Of a stretch of DNA of 64,000 bases, positions 46,799 to 56,813 are shown piece by piece. The notes beneath the pieces were generated by a model, which searched no databases, was not told the origin of the DNA, and saw only the letters and a list, made by a program, of their open reading frames with translations. Origin of the DNA: Trichormus sp. M33_DOE_039 (GTDB taxonomy: Bacteria; Cyanobacteriota; Cyanobacteriia; Cyanobacteriales; Nostocaceae); the NCBI GenBank assembly GCA_015296085.1, contig DVDT01000007.1, positions 31,404 through 95,403 of the forward strand, read 5' to 3'. Positions within the stretch are counted from its first letter, which is position 1, and each line of letters starts with the position of its first letter. Made by a program: the position numbers and the translations under genes.

Positions 46799-47695
46799 CT
46801 AAACTTTACTCTCTAAAGCTTTTTCAATAGGTTTAGTTGCCGCCAGTTTTCGACCGTAACCAATAGCCATAAACCCTGTGACATACATGAACAAACTGTA
46901 AACGGCTGCGGGTACTGCCATATCAGAATTGTTGAGCAATCCGGTGGTAATAGCCAGCGCAAGTGTACCGTTTTGCAGACCAACTTCAATGGCAATGCAG
47001 ATTTGCTGAGAAGGATTAAGATTTAATAACTTGCTAGTATAAAATCCTACTAACATTGAAAGAGTATTCAACAGGACAACACCGACTCCAACTTGGAGAA
47101 TAAAGCCAGGGAGACGATTCCACCCTCCGACTAGCAGCAGGAGAATAATTGTTGCTAGTAATGCGATCCCAATTCGGCTGGTGACTTTTTCCAGACGACG
47201 GGCAAGTTCTGGAAACATCTGCCGTAAAACCATCCCCAACCCTACAGGCAAGAGCGTAATGAGGAAAATCTGCACTATTGTTGAACCAATGGGGAGAGCA
47301 ATCACCGCAGTTTGTCCCATGAAGTGCTGTAATGTCAGGTTAGCCAAAACGGGAATTGTAAATACTGTAATTACACTGCTCAGTGCTGTCAGAGTAACTG
47401 AGAGTGCAACATCACCCTTGGCCAAATACGTAATGACATTTGAGGATGGGCCGCCTGGACATAGTGCTACGATGATTAGTCCCACTGCGATCGCTGGTTG
47501 CATAGGAACAACTTTCGCAATCACAAAACCAATAGCAGGTAAAAAAAATAACTGACTGAGCAAGCCAATTGATACAGCCTTGGGATATTTTCTAATACGT
47601 TGAAAATCTGCTGGTACAAGAGATAAACCCATTCCTAGCATGATGATAGCCAAGGCTATAGGTAAGATAACCGCAGTAAATAAGCTTGCTTGCAT
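46799..47695 (-). CDS. BASS-family sodium-dependent transporter
   Basis: 298 residues, nine to ten TM helices across the whole length. Family signatures: ALCPGGPSSNVITYLAKGDVALSVTL (split: CPGGPSSN and AKGDVALSV) and EVGLQNGTLA near 240, matching the bile acid:Na+ symporter family. In cyanobacteria relatives carry bicarbonate-like or organic anions; substrate not assignable. The MITE copy lies just after its stop. Confidence 0.9.
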   Translation of the reverse strand: MQASLFTAVILPIALAIIMLGMGLSLVPADFQRIRKYPKAVSIGLLSQLFFLPAIGFVIAKVVPMQPAIAVGLIIVALCPGGPSSNVITYLAKGDVALSVTLTALSSVITVFTIPVLANLTLQHFMGQTAVIALPIGSTIVQIFLITLLPVGLGMVLRQMFPELARRLEKVTSRIGIALLATIILLLLVGGWNRLPGFILQVGVGVVLLNTLSMLVGFYTSKLLNLNPSQQICIAIEVGLQNGTLALAITTGLLNNSDMAVPAAVYSLFMYVTGFMAIGYGRKLAATKPIEKALESKV

Positions 47696-47835
47696 GATTA
47701 GTTATTGATGAATTAAAGATTTAATCATTTTTTCAACTAACATCGAAAATATCATGCGATCGCACTTTAAAATTCACTTAGTCAAGAGAACAAGTTGTAA
47801 TTACAACTTAGTACGGAATTATCAAGCTTTTAAGC

Positions 47836-47856
47836 CTCTCCCCGCATCGGGGAGAG
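47836..47856. repeat. Palindrome in the hisB-BASS spacer
   Basis: CTCTCCCCG and CGGGGAGAG flank CAT. It is followed by a further structured stretch (AACCCTGCGGG ... GGAGAGGGTT) to about 47922, probably a larger dispersed repeat. Confidence 0.65.
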
Positions 47857-48010
47857 TAACCCTGCGGGTACTTCTACGGAGAACTCATAGAGTAGCAAGC
47901 TATGGAGAGGGTTGCTTCATAAGCATCGAACTTACGTTCAGAAAATATTTACTCTACTTGAAAACCCCTCTATCAGTTATTCAGTGAACTAAATAACTAA
48001 ATAATTAGTC

Positions 48011-48640
48011 TCAAAGCACTCCCTTAGAACTAGGAATAGTGCCAGCACGACGGGGATCAACTTCTAAAGCCATGCGTGCTGCTCTAGCGAAGGCTTTAAA
48101 TGTTGCCTCAATGATGTGATGAGAATTAATGCCATCTAACTGACGAATATGCAGTGTCATTTGGCTGTGGTTAACTAATGCTACAAAAAATTCTCGCACC
48201 AATTGCGTGTCATAAGTCCCCACGCGTTCCGTAGGAATTGTTAAACCATAGCTGAGGTGAGGACGACCAGAAAAATCTAGTGCAACCTGTACTAAAGCTT
48301 CATCCAAAGGTGCTAAAAAATTACCAAAACGAACAATACCTTTTCTGTCACCTAATGCTTTGTGTAAAGCTTGACCCAGGCTAATACCAACATCTTCATT
48401 AGTGTGGTGGTCATCAATTTCCCAGTCTCCCTTAGCTTGGACATCCAAATCAATTAAGCCGTGGGAAGCAATCTGATGCAACATATGATCCAAAAAAGGA
48501 ATACCTGTATCAGCTTTGCAAATACCGCTGCCATCTAGGTTAATGGTAACTTGCACATCAGTTTCACCAGTAGTGCGATGCACTGAAGCAATGCGAGGAA
48601 CTGAGGAGAAATTAACTTGGGGATAATCGCTAATTTGCAT
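48011..48640 (-). CDS. hisB: Imidazoleglycerol-phosphate dehydratase
   Basis: Sixth step of histidine synthesis. 209 residues, monofunctional. Mn-binding motifs [27 protein letters not shown] and [17 protein letters not shown] (two HHxxE-type sets) are intact; the C-terminal SSKGVL is the family end. Separated from fabI by ~195 bp of repeat-rich DNA on the same strand. Confidence 0.97.
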   Translation of the reverse strand: MQISDYPQVNFSSVPRIASVHRTTGETDVQVTINLDGSGICKADTGIPFLDHMLHQIASHGLIDLDVQAKGDWEIDDHHTNEDVGISLGQALHKALGDRKGIVRFGNFLAPLDEALVQVALDFSGRPHLSYGLTIPTERVGTYDTQLVREFFVALVNHSQMTLHIRQLDGINSHHIIEATFKAFARAARMALEVDPRRAGTIPSSKGVL

Positions 48641-48765
48641 AGAGACTGGGGAATGGGGAATGGGGAATATGAACTTTTACGGGAAGGAAAACAATTCTAC
48701 CTTGTTTACCTTGTCTCTTGCCAATACCCAATGACGACACTTGCTACAAGTCGGCAATGCCGCCC

Positions 48766-48813
48766 AACGCAGTGTCTCCCCAATGCAGTGTCTCCCCAAC
48801 GCACTGCCTCCCC
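48766..48813. repeat. Tandem 16-bp repeat, three units
   Basis: AACGCAGTGTCTCCCC, AATGCAGTGTCTCCCC and AACGCACTGCCTCCCC in direct succession between fabI and hisB. Confidence 0.85.
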
Positions 48814-48835
48814 AATTCCCCATGCCCAAATGATA

Positions 48836-49612
48836 TTACATTCCCATGATTTCATATCCTGAATCTACGTAAATGACTTGTCCGGTAATACCACTAGACA
48901 AATCACTAGCCAAGAAAGCTGCCGTGTTACCTACTTCTGTCTGGGTAACGGTGCGACGCAAGGGAGCGATCGCTTCAACATGATGAATCATATCTAAAAT
49001 GCCGCCAACAGCACTAGACGCTAAAGTGCGGATAGGCCCAGCTGAGATGGCATTAACGCGAATATTTTGGGGGCCGAGTTCTGATGCTAAATAACGCACA
49101 CTCGCTTCTAATCCAGCCTTAGCCACGCCCATCACGTTGTAATTGGGAATGGCTCTCACCCCACCCAAGTATGTCAGGGTAATAATACTTCCTCCCTCTG
49201 TCATCAAAGGTTTGGCTGCACCACTTAACTGCACAAGCGAATAAGTACTAATCTCTAAAGCAGTAGCAAAGCCAGCACGAGAAGTTTGGCTAAAATCTCC
49301 ACTTAAATCATCTTTGTTAGCAAAGGCTAGACAATGAATCAAAATATCTAGTCTGCCCCACTGATCACGAATGGTTTCAAAGGTAGATTGAATCTGTTCG
49401 TCATTTTGGACATTACAGGGAAGGAATAGGCTGGGGTTAAGAGGTTCTACTAGTTCAGCAACTTTCTTCTCCATTTTGCCCTTTTCATCGGGGAGATAGG
49501 TAATGCCAAGATTCGCTCCTGCGGCGTGTAGTTGTTGGGCAATACCCCAAGCAATAGAGCGGTTATTAGCAATACCTGTCACTAGAGCGTTTTTTCCCTT
49601 CAGATTCAGCAT
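48836..49612 (-). CDS. fabI: Enoyl-[acyl-carrier-protein] reductase (NADH)
   Basis: Final reduction in each fatty-acid elongation cycle. 258 residues, SDR fold. ALVTGIANNRSIAWGIAQ binds NADH; the catalytic pair is in TYLGGVRAIPNYNVMGVAKA (Y-x6-K). AISAGPIRTLASSAVGG and the C-terminal GQVIYVDSGY are FabI signatures. Upstream DNA (49664-49706) is heptamer repeat of GGGGATT type. Confidence 0.97.
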   Translation of the reverse strand: MLNLKGKNALVTGIANNRSIAWGIAQQLHAAGANLGITYLPDEKGKMEKKVAELVEPLNPSLFLPCNVQNDEQIQSTFETIRDQWGRLDILIHCLAFANKDDLSGDFSQTSRAGFATALEISTYSLVQLSGAAKPLMTEGGSIITLTYLGGVRAIPNYNVMGVAKAGLEASVRYLASELGPQNIRVNAISAGPIRTLASSAVGGILDMIHHVEAIAPLRRTVTQTEVGNTAAFLASDLSSGITGQVIYVDSGYEIMGM

Positions 49613-50010
49613 AGAAACCTTTGATGTGATTGATGTGATCGATTGATAAAAATAGAGGCTAGAGACTGGGGGCTGGGGATTAGGGATTGGGGGTGAGGGA
49701 CTGGGTATGATTTTCTTTTGAATTTTGCCTTTTACCTTTTACCTCCTGCCTTCTGCCTTCATGAGCATACTAGAATCTGAGGCGTGTTTATCTTGTTTTT
49801 ATACAGGATGAGCAAAAATGATGATTAGTAATGGCGTTTTTTAGATTTAAAATACATATTATTCCTTAAGATATTTTCAAGATTACTTAAGTTTTTAGAT
49901 GAAAAACCTGATGGTTATAGTAAGCAGAAGTATCTATCAAGAACTGCTAGCTAAAAATAGCAAAAATTAGGTATCATTATAAACAAATAGCTATGAAGTT
50001 ATGGGTTTGA
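49613..50010. other. Divergent spacer between fabI and ntcA
   Basis: STRR-type DNA near 49664-49706 and a pyrimidine-rich stretch near 49715-49760, then AT-rich sequence. No ORF. Confidence 0.5.
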
Positions 50011-50024
50011 GTATAGGAAAGTAC
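50011..50024 (+). promoter_or_regulatory. NtcA binding site upstream of ntcA
   Basis: GTATAGGAAAGTAC fits GTA-N8-TAC exactly, about 97 bp before the ntcA start. NtcA autoregulates its gene in heterocystous strains, so this is a likely self-activation box. A clear -10 hexamer 22 nt downstream was not identified. Confidence 0.6.
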
Positions 50025-50120
50025 AGCCGGGTTAACGGTGCTTTATTGATTTTTCAGGTGTATTCTTAGGTAATTAGTTTTTACTTTTTTGTTATTCCGG
50101 CATTGGGTAGGGGAAGGGAG

Positions 50121-50792
50121 ATGATCGTGACACAAGATAAGGCCCTAGCAAATGTTTTTCGCCAGATGGCAACTGGAGCTTTTCCGCCAGTTGTCGAAAC
50201 GTTTGAACGCAATAAAACGATCTTTTTTCCCGGCGATCCTGCCGAACGAGTTTATTTTCTTTTGAAAGGCGCGGTGAAACTTTCCAGGGTGTACGAGGCA
50301 GGAGAAGAAATTACAGTTGCACTGCTACGGGAAAATAGCGTTTTTGGAGTGCTGTCTTTACTGACAGGTAATAAGTCTGATCGTTTTTACCATGCGGTAG
50401 CATTTACCCCTGTAGAATTGCTGTCTGCACCAATTGAACAAGTGGAGCAAGCACTCAAGGAAAATCCTGAATTATCAATGTTGATGCTGCGGGGTTTGTC
50501 TTCGAGAATTTTGCAAACAGAAATGATGATTGAAACCTTAGCTCACCGCGATATGGGTTCAAGGTTGATCAGCTTTTTGTTAATTCTGTGTCGTGATTTC
50601 GGGATTCCTTGTGCTGATGGCATTACTATTGATTTAAAACTATCTCATCAAGCGATCGCAGAAGCCATTGGTTCAACTCGCGTGACCGTCACCAGATTAC
50701 TAGGGGATCTGCGTGAGAAAAAGATGATTTCGATCCACAAAAAGAAGATTACTGTGCATAAACCAGTGACTCTCAGCAGACAGTTCACATAA
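50121..50792 (+). CDS. ntcA: Global nitrogen regulator NtcA
   Basis: CRP-family activator of nitrogen assimilation and heterocyst differentiation, sensing 2-oxoglutarate. 223 residues from ATG 50121, preceded by GGGGAAGGGAG; a GTG six codons earlier is less likely. The cyclic-nucleotide-like fold ([20 protein letters not shown], in part) spans ~25-120. The DNA-binding HTH is [20 protein letters not shown] near 172-192. The sequence looks near-identical to NtcA of other Anabaena strains. Confidence 0.98.
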   Translation: MIVTQDKALANVFRQMATGAFPPVVETFERNKTIFFPGDPAERVYFLLKGAVKLSRVYEAGEEITVALLRENSVFGVLSLLTGNKSDRFYHAVAFTPVELLSAPIEQVEQALKENPELSMLMLRGLSSRILQTEMMIETLAHRDMGSRLISFLLILCRDFGIPCADGITIDLKLSHQAIAEAIGSTRVTVTRLLGDLREKKMISIHKKKITVHKPVTLSRQFT

Positions 50793-51093
50793 AATTCATT
50801 GGAGTCAGGGGAAAAAGTGTGTGTTATATTCTCTATGTAACACTCATAGTTGGCAATAAATCTCAAATATTAAGTGATTTTTGCTCTTGCCAACTTCCCC
50901 GTTCTCCACAGATAATGAATGACCTCATCTGAATAGGGTAGCCCCTAAATTTATCCTGAATGAAAGCAACTAGGCATTCTAAAAAGTCTGTGAACACTGG
51001 TGGAGGTAAATGAGCGATAGCGATAGTTTCATAGCTATGGGGAGTGTGAATGAAAGTAGTAGGCTGTATCTGGAAACATTTCGGTAGCTGAAG
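50793..51093. other. Intergenic region
   Basis: ~300 bp. Weak GTGTTA/TAACAC palindrome near 50821-50843 after ntcA, otherwise nothing seen. Confidence 0.4.
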
Positions 51094-52518
51094 ATGACCA
51101 CCGGGTACATCCTCATTGCAGCAATTTTAATTTTGGGAGGCGTAATTGCCACTGTTGGCGATCGCATCGGCACAAGAGTTGGCAAAGCACGCCTCTCTCT
51201 ATTTAAGCTTCGTCCCAAAAACACAGCTGTACTAGTAACTATTTTCAGTGGTGTACTAACAGCAGCCACAACCCTGGCCATCTTATTCTTAGTTGATGAT
51301 GGATTGAGAAAAGGCGTTTTTGAGCTAGAAGATATTCTCAAAGACCTCCGACAAAAACGAGAACAACTCAAAGTAGCAGAAGAGCAAAAAAGCCAAGTAG
51401 AGGCTGAACGCAACAAAGCCAATCAAGAATTAGAAACAACCAAAAAAGAGAAATTTACAGCACAGCAAGATTTAGCGCAAACTCAAACAAAACTCCAGCG
51501 CACCCAAAATCAGTATCAAAAAGCCATAGCTGAACTGCAAAGTGTTTACAATCAAAGAAAAGCACTACAAGCAGCCGTTGCTAAACTAGAGGCAGAACGT
51601 AGACGACTCTACATTGAAGCTCAACAAGCAATTGCCGAACGGGATCGCGAAATAGCTAAACGCCAAGTTGCTATAGAACAACGCGATCGCGAATTGAGTA
51701 ACCGTCAACAAGCGATAGAACAGCGTGATCTCAAAATTGCCCAGCTAGATAAACTCATCCAAAATCGCAACCTAGAGATTGCTCAGAGAGAACAAGTAAT
51801 TGCCAAACGAGAATCTCTGCTCAAAGAATTAGAGAGACAACAGGATTATTTAGAACAGGAAGTGGCAAGACTGGAAAAATATTACCAGTCATATCGTGAC
51901 TTGCGTTTGGGTAAATTAGCTTTGGTGCGGGGTCAAGTTCTAGCGGGGGCGGTGGTGCGTGCTAACCAAGGAACGACTGCCCAGCAAGTAATTTTACAAT
52001 TACTCCAAGAAGCCAATCGCAATGCTAGCATCGAACTAGCTGAACCCGGAACTTCTGCCGATGCACAACTGCTGCGTGTGACTCCAGATAGGATTGAACA
52101 GCTGATCAAACAGATTAGTGATGGTCGAGAATACGTAGTCAGAATTTTCTCTGCTGGTAATTATGTCAGAGGAGAAAAACAAATCGAATTTTTCGCTGAT
52201 ACAGCTAGAAATGTTTTAGTATTCTCTGAGGGTGAGGTATTAGCTACAACTACCGCCGATCCCAGAACCATGACCTCATATCAGTTAAGGCAACGCTTAG
52301 ATTTATTAATTTCAGCATCCCAATTTCGCGCCCGGAATGCGGGAATTGTTGAAAGTGTACAAATTGATGGGACTTTTATTCGTTTTGTTTCTTTATTGCG
52401 ACAGTTTGAGCAGCCAATAGAAATTAAAGCAGTAGCAGCAGAAAATACTTATACAGCTGGGCCATTGAGAGTAAAATTATTAGCAATTCAAAATGGCAAA
52501 GTAGTTTTAAGTACTTAA
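51094..52518 (+). CDS. DUF3084 coiled-coil membrane protein
   Basis: 474 residues. Two hydrophobic segments (about 5-22 and 45-67) anchor the N-terminus. A very long coiled coil (~75-265) is built of repeating Q/E/R/A heptads, with RDREIAKRQVAIEQRDREL-like internal repeats. The C-terminal ~200 residues (GKLALVRGQVLAGAVVRANQ, VRIFSAGNYVRGE) are the globular DUF3084 part. Widespread in cyanobacteria, function unknown; the shape suggests an envelope-associated scaffold. The YqgF-like gene follows after 124 bp. Confidence 0.9.
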   Translation: MTTGYILIAAILILGGVIATVGDRIGTRVGKARLSLFKLRPKNTAVLVTIFSGVLTAATTLAILFLVDDGLRKGVFELEDILKDLRQKREQLKVAEEQKSQVEAERNKANQELETTKKEKFTAQQDLAQTQTKLQRTQNQYQKAIAELQSVYNQRKALQAAVAKLEAERRRLYIEAQQAIAERDREIAKRQVAIEQRDRELSNRQQAIEQRDLKIAQLDKLIQNRNLEIAQREQVIAKRESLLKELERQQDYLEQEVARLEKYYQSYRDLRLGKLALVRGQVLAGAVVRANQGTTAQQVILQLLQEANRNASIELAEPGTSADAQLLRVTPDRIEQLIKQISDGREYVVRIFSAGNYVRGEKQIEFFADTARNVLVFSEGEVLATTTADPRTMTSYQLRQRLDLLISASQFRARNAGIVESVQIDGTFIRFVSLLRQFEQPIEIKAVAAENTYTAGPLRVKLLAIQNGKVVLST

Positions 52519-52642
52519 AAAATAGGGAGTATGGAGTAGGAAAAGTTAAATCAGTGAACTAGTGAACAGTTATCAAGCAACTGATAAATAATAACTGATA
52601 ACTGTTTATGCCCCATGCCCATTCCCTTATAAAAAATTTATT

Positions 52643-53089
52643 ATGTCTTTTAGTGAATTTTCACCGACACAACCTGTTATTTTAGGTTTTGACCCTGGTA
52701 AAGATAAATGTGGTGTAGCCGTGATGGGATTAGATCGGCAATTGCATTATCACAAAGTTGTGCCTTCCCAGGAAGCGATCGCTACCATTGATAACCTGCG
52801 CCAAAGGTTTCCTGTTTCCTTGTTAGTGATGGGAAATCAAACGACCGCAAAACGTTGGAAACAGCAGTTGCAACAAGAATTGCTAGAACCTGTCAATATT
52901 GTTTTAGTAGACGAGCGTTATAGTACCTTGGAAGCACGCGATCGCTATTGGCAAATGTATCCCCCTCAAGGATTGACAAAGCTACTACCGCACGGAATGC
53001 GCCAGCCACCACGCCCCATAGATGACATTGTTGCAATTCTCTTAATCGAAAGATATTTAAGCCGCCTTACCGAATCACTGGGAAACTAG
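52643..53089 (+). CDS. YqgF/RuvX-like resolvase-fold protein
   Basis: 148 residues of RNase H-like fold. ILGFDPGKDKCGVAVMG carries the first catalytic Asp, LLVMGNQTTAKRW the second strand, VLVDERYSTLEARDRYW the Glu region and PRPIDDIVAILLIERYL the last Asp. Similar to pre-16S rRNA nuclease YqgF, but the sequence is divergent from canonical RuvX and a second copy may exist elsewhere. Follows the DUF3084 gene, as often seen in cyanobacteria (recalled). Confidence 0.85.
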   Translation: MSFSEFSPTQPVILGFDPGKDKCGVAVMGLDRQLHYHKVVPSQEAIATIDNLRQRFPVSLLVMGNQTTAKRWKQQLQQELLEPVNIVLVDERYSTLEARDRYWQMYPPQGLTKLLPHGMRQPPRPIDDIVAILLIERYLSRLTESLGN

Positions 53090-53128
53090 GGATTAGGGGT
53101 CTTTTTATCCTTGTTGACTGTTCCCTGT

Positions 53129-53392
53129 CTATAGTTGTGCGCGAATAGTAAATGCGTAATCTCCTCCTGGTTCTAGTTGATAGTCTTGCTGTTCCAAAAA
53201 CCTTCCTAGCGGTTCTTTGATTAAAGCACGACCCTGGGAAGGTTTAACGGAAAGTTCTCCCCGGCGGAAATTCCATTGGAAATGCCATTCAAAATCCCCT
53301 GCACTCACTTCACCTTCTAGGAAGCCGTGTTGCCAAGATTGGCGGGTGATTTTGACGTGGGCGGTAGTTTCTGGCAAACGTTTAGCACTCAC
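53129..53392 (-). CDS. DUF3146 family protein
   Basis: 87 residues from a GTG start. Strand-rich small protein: ITRQSWQHGFLEGEVSAGDF, WHFQWNFRRGELSV and QDYQLEPGGDYAFTIRAQL. Matches the cyanobacterial DUF3146 family in length and motifs. Function unknown. Convergent with the YqgF-like gene (39 bp apart). Confidence 0.8.
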   Translation of the reverse strand: MSAKRLPETTAHVKITRQSWQHGFLEGEVSAGDFEWHFQWNFRRGELSVKPSQGRALIKEPLGRFLEQQDYQLEPGGDYAFTIRAQL

Positions 53393-53527
53393 AATGCTTG
53401 GTGTTAAGTATGAAACAACAGCTAATTATTTAGGCTATCTTTTATTTACCAAACTTCGCCGCGATCGACAAACTGATAGTATGAGTATTTTTGCTGAAGA
53501 GAATAGTCGCCAACTTTTATTTCTAGC

Positions 53528-53821
53528 TTGAAAAAGGGGTATAAGGGTATGAGGGTATATGGGTGTAAGGGAATGACTTTTTCATGTTTTCTTACGTACG
53601 CAATTCATGATGGCTACTTACGAAATGGAAAACATCAAGTTATAAACCTTCCCCAAAAATTTGCTTTATCTAGTACAGAAGTTTCATTACACAAGGAAGG
53701 TCAGCGATTAATCATCGAATCCATTTGTCCCGATTCTCTACTGGCAATGCTGTCCACTTTAGCAGACGTTGCGGGCAAGTTTCCTGATGTTGATGAAGAG
53801 CTACTACCACTCGATACATGA
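53528..53821 (+). CDS. Orphan VapB/MazE-type (AbrB-fold) antitoxin
   Basis: The conserved part begins at GYLRNGKHQVINLPQKFALS, the swapped-hairpin DNA-binding fold of VapB antitoxins, followed by the toxin-binding tail ending DEELLPLDT. The 5' end is unclear: the frame opens with TTG 53528 inside GGGTATA-type tandem repeats, and ATG 53573 is another option; neither gives a typical N-terminus, so the original start may have been damaged by repeat insertion. No VapC toxin follows: the ATG overlapping the stop reaches TGA after seven codons. Confidence 0.6.
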   Translation: MKKGYKGMRVYGCKGMTFSCFLTYAIHDGYLRNGKHQVINLPQKFALSSTEVSLHKEGQRLIIESICPDSLLAMLSTLADVAGKFPDVDEELLPLDT

Positions 53822-53990
53822 TGTCTGAATGCAAATGTCCGTGAATTTGGATGAGTTCTGGACTGATACGAAGAAAGTTGGCTGCCGTCATCAAAACCTA
53901 ACTTTAGGTGGTGATGGTATGCGTTCTGCTATCCATACCCAACTTCGCTTGTTGAGTTGCTCTTATTCAAAAATGATGAAAAACTTTACG

Positions 53991-54015
53991 GCGATGCCTA
54001 GCTAAAAGGCATCGC
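53991..54015 (-). terminator. Second hairpin after pnp, terminator
   Basis: 8-bp stem GCGATGCC / GGCATCGC. On the minus strand it is followed by GTAAAGTTTTT. Confidence 0.7.
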
Positions 54016-54040
54016 GGATTTTAGATAGAATCTAAAATCC
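54016..54040 (-). terminator. First hairpin after pnp
   Basis: 10-bp perfect stem GGATTTTAGA / TCTAAAATCC with a 5-nt loop, 9 bp after the pnp stop and immediately before the next hairpin. Tandem structures may block 3' exonuclease action. Confidence 0.7.
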
Positions 54041-54048
54041 CCATCGAT

Positions 54049-56205
54049 TTAACGATTCACCGCCGCAGCTTCCCGCGCCGCAGCTGCTTGATCTGGGTGA
54101 ATACCCAAGCGAGTGAGATTAATGCGTCCTTTATTGTCAATTTCGCGCACTTTGACAATGACTTCATCACCCACAGCGACTTCATCTTCCACCTTGCCCA
54201 CACGATAATCAGCAAGTTGGGAAATATGGATCATTCCTTCCTTACCGGGAAGAAACTCCACAAAAGCACCAATTGGTATAATCCGAGTTACCCGTCCAGC
54301 ATAAACATCGCCTTCATTCAGCTTGCGGGTCATGCCTTGAACGATATTACGCGCTCTTCTAGCTTTATTCTCATCTACCGCAGAAATGGTAACTGTACCA
54401 TCATCTTCGATGTCAATTTTTGCACCAGTTTCTTCGGTGATACCCTTGATTGTTTTACCACCAGGGCCGATGACGAGACCAATCATGTCTGGATCAATCT
54501 TAATTGTCAGGAGACGTGGAGCATAGGGTGAAGTTTCAGTGCGTGGGGTGTCGATGGTTTGCAGCATTTTGTCGAGAATGTGCAATCTAGCTGCTTTGGC
54601 TTGGTGAATGGCTTGAGCAATCACATCTAAAGACAAACCAGAGATTTTCATGTCCATTTGTAAGGCAGTAATCCCTGTATCTGTGCCGGCGACTTTAAAG
54701 TCCATGTCACCTAAAAAGTCTTCAATGCCTTGGATATCCGTCAGAACTCGGACTTCATCCCCTTCTTTAATCAAACCCATAGCTGCACCACTAACGGGTT
54801 TAATGATAGGTACACCTGCATCCATTAAGGCCAGGGTAGAACCGCACACAGAACCCATTGAGGTAGAACCGTTAGAAGAAAGCACTTCCGAGACTACGCG
54901 AATTACGTAGGGGAATTGTTCTTTTGGCGGTAATACAGGTAAGATTGCTCGTTCTGCTAATGCACCGTGACCGATTTCCCGTCTACCTGGGGCGCGTAAT
55001 GGTTTGGTTTCCCCAACGGAGAATGGGGGGAAATTATAATGGTGCAGGTAGCGTTTAGATTGGTCTGTTTGCAAGTCGTCGTTGAGGTTTTGGGCATCTC
55101 CGGGAGTACCAAGGGTACAAGCAGATAACACCTGGGTGAGTCCGCGATTAAATAAACCGCTACCGTGGACGCGCTTGGGTAAGACATCAACTTGACAAGA
55201 AACGGGACGGACTTCATCTAATTTGCGTCCATCGACACGCACGTTATCTTCAACGATTTGACGGCGCATGAAGTACTTAGTAATGTCTTTAAAAGTATTA
55301 CCCAAAGCTTTGCCATCTGCATTAGCAGCAACGCGAATGGGATCTTCTTCTGGAAGTTCTGCGATCGCTGTGGCAATATTTTCTTTTACGGCATCTAACG
55401 CGCTATCGCGTTCGGGTTTGCCTAAATCAAACTGAGCCAGAATTTTCTTAATTTCGTCGCTGGCGCGATCGCGGATATAATTTGATAGGGTTTGGTCTAC
55501 TTCTGGTGGTGCTTCCTGCACAATTTCCAAACCCAGTTCTGCTACTAAATCTTGCTGCGCTTTAATTAAATCGCGCACGGCTTCGTAGCCAAAATCAATC
55601 GCTTCAATAATATCTCGCTCTGGCAGTTGATTCGCACCTGCTTCCACCATGATCACGCCATGAGGTGAACCAGCTACGATCAAATCTAAATCTCCAGCTT
55701 CGATTTCTGCATAGGTGGGGTTAATGATAAAGTCATCACCTACCAAACCTACCCGTACGGCTGCCATTGGCCCGTTAAAGGGAATTTTGGCAATTAAAGT
55801 CGCAATAGAAGCACCTGTTACCGCCAATACGTCTGGTGGTACTAGTTCATCCATTGACATGGTGAACGCGACAACTTGCAAATCATCCCGCAACCATGAA
55901 GGGAACAAAGGACGCAAGGGACGGTCAATCAAACGGCTAGTCAGAATAGCTTTTTCTGGCGGACGACCTTCCCGACGCATGATCCCGCCGGGGATTCTCC
56001 CAGCCGCATATAGTCTTTCTTCGTAATCTACTGTCAGGGGAAGGAAATCGATGCCCTCTCTGGCTGCTGATCGCGTAGCTGTCACCAAAACAGCTGTATC
56101 CCCTGATTCTATCAACACAGACCCACCAGCTTGCGGTGCTAGTAGGCCTACCTTCAGTCGAATATCCCTTCCATCGAAGGATATTGACTTCTCAAATTCT
56201 GCCAT
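54049..56205 (-). CDS. pnp: Polynucleotide phosphorylase
   Basis: 3'-5' phosphorolytic RNA degradation and, in cyanobacteria, RNA tailing. 718 residues. Two RNase PH domains (~5-210 and ~300-530) separated by an all-helical linker; active-site region of the second: [21 protein letters not shown] domain [20 protein letters not shown] near 575 and S1 domain [20 protein letters not shown] near 640. PNPase autoregulation through its leader is known in E. coli but nothing comparable was identified here. Confidence 0.97.
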   Translation of the reverse strand: MAEFEKSISFDGRDIRLKVGLLAPQAGGSVLIESGDTAVLVTATRSAAREGIDFLPLTVDYEERLYAAGRIPGGIMRREGRPPEKAILTSRLIDRPLRPLFPSWLRDDLQVVAFTMSMDELVPPDVLAVTGASIATLIAKIPFNGPMAAVRVGLVGDDFIINPTYAEIEAGDLDLIVAGSPHGVIMVEAGANQLPERDIIEAIDFGYEAVRDLIKAQQDLVAELGLEIVQEAPPEVDQTLSNYIRDRASDEIKKILAQFDLGKPERDSALDAVKENIATAIAELPEEDPIRVAANADGKALGNTFKDITKYFMRRQIVEDNVRVDGRKLDEVRPVSCQVDVLPKRVHGSGLFNRGLTQVLSACTLGTPGDAQNLNDDLQTDQSKRYLHHYNFPPFSVGETKPLRAPGRREIGHGALAERAILPVLPPKEQFPYVIRVVSEVLSSNGSTSMGSVCGSTLALMDAGVPIIKPVSGAAMGLIKEGDEVRVLTDIQGIEDFLGDMDFKVAGTDTGITALQMDMKISGLSLDVIAQAIHQAKAARLHILDKMLQTIDTPRTETSPYAPRLLTIKIDPDMIGLVIGPGGKTIKGITEETGAKIDIEDDGTVTISAVDENKARRARNIVQGMTRKLNEGDVYAGRVTRIIPIGAFVEFLPGKEGMIHISQLADYRVGKVEDEVAVGDEVIVKVREIDNKGRINLTRLGIHPDQAAAAREAAAVNR

Positions 56206-56813
56206 TCAGCTTTTTTTCCTTCTCTTTCTTTATTCTCTCTCTGTGGCAATCCTAACATTTATGCCCTGTGGCTGGCTTCTATTACATACAAATAGCAACA
56301 AGTTGCTCCACACAAGCGCAACACATCTTCAGTGCATCAGCTAGTTTTACCACTGAGTGGAATACTCCCAATCATAACAAAACCTCAAGACCGCCATAGG
56401 ATAATTCAAGGTATATTGGTTTCAAAGACCAAGATAGCGTGATAAATGCTGTTACCGATCGTGCTGTTAGTGATAGCGGAGCGATGAGCCACGTCAAAAT
56501 TACTAGTACAGCAAGACGGTAATGAAGCTATTATTTGAAATAGACGCTAAAGCAATAAGTATTCTGCTATTTCAACTGAGCTTGCTTGTCATATACTTTA
56601 TTGTCTTGGTGTAATTTTTATATCTTCATATTCTTGAGTTTTTATATTAGCTAAATATAGAGTTTCATCAATGATTAACAATATTTAATTTTTAACCAAA
56701 ATAGATATTTTTATTTATGATAAAACAATTGCAAGATTTTGTTTTAACCCAAATAATATATAAAAAACAACCTCAATTAAGTTTAATTTAATTAAAATTT
56801 GAGTAATTAAAAA
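56206..56813. other. Divergent promoter region of pnp and the SNF2 helicase gene
   Basis: ~610 bp, AT-rich towards the helicase. No supported ORF or hairpin. The helicase ATG has no obvious ribosome site (TTAAAAA only). Confidence 0.45.

Noticed and set aside
53712..53894. Minus-strand frame with HGHLHS resembling a metallophosphatase motif
   Set aside because: Only 60 codons, overlaps the antitoxin gene, and other metallophosphatase motifs are missing.
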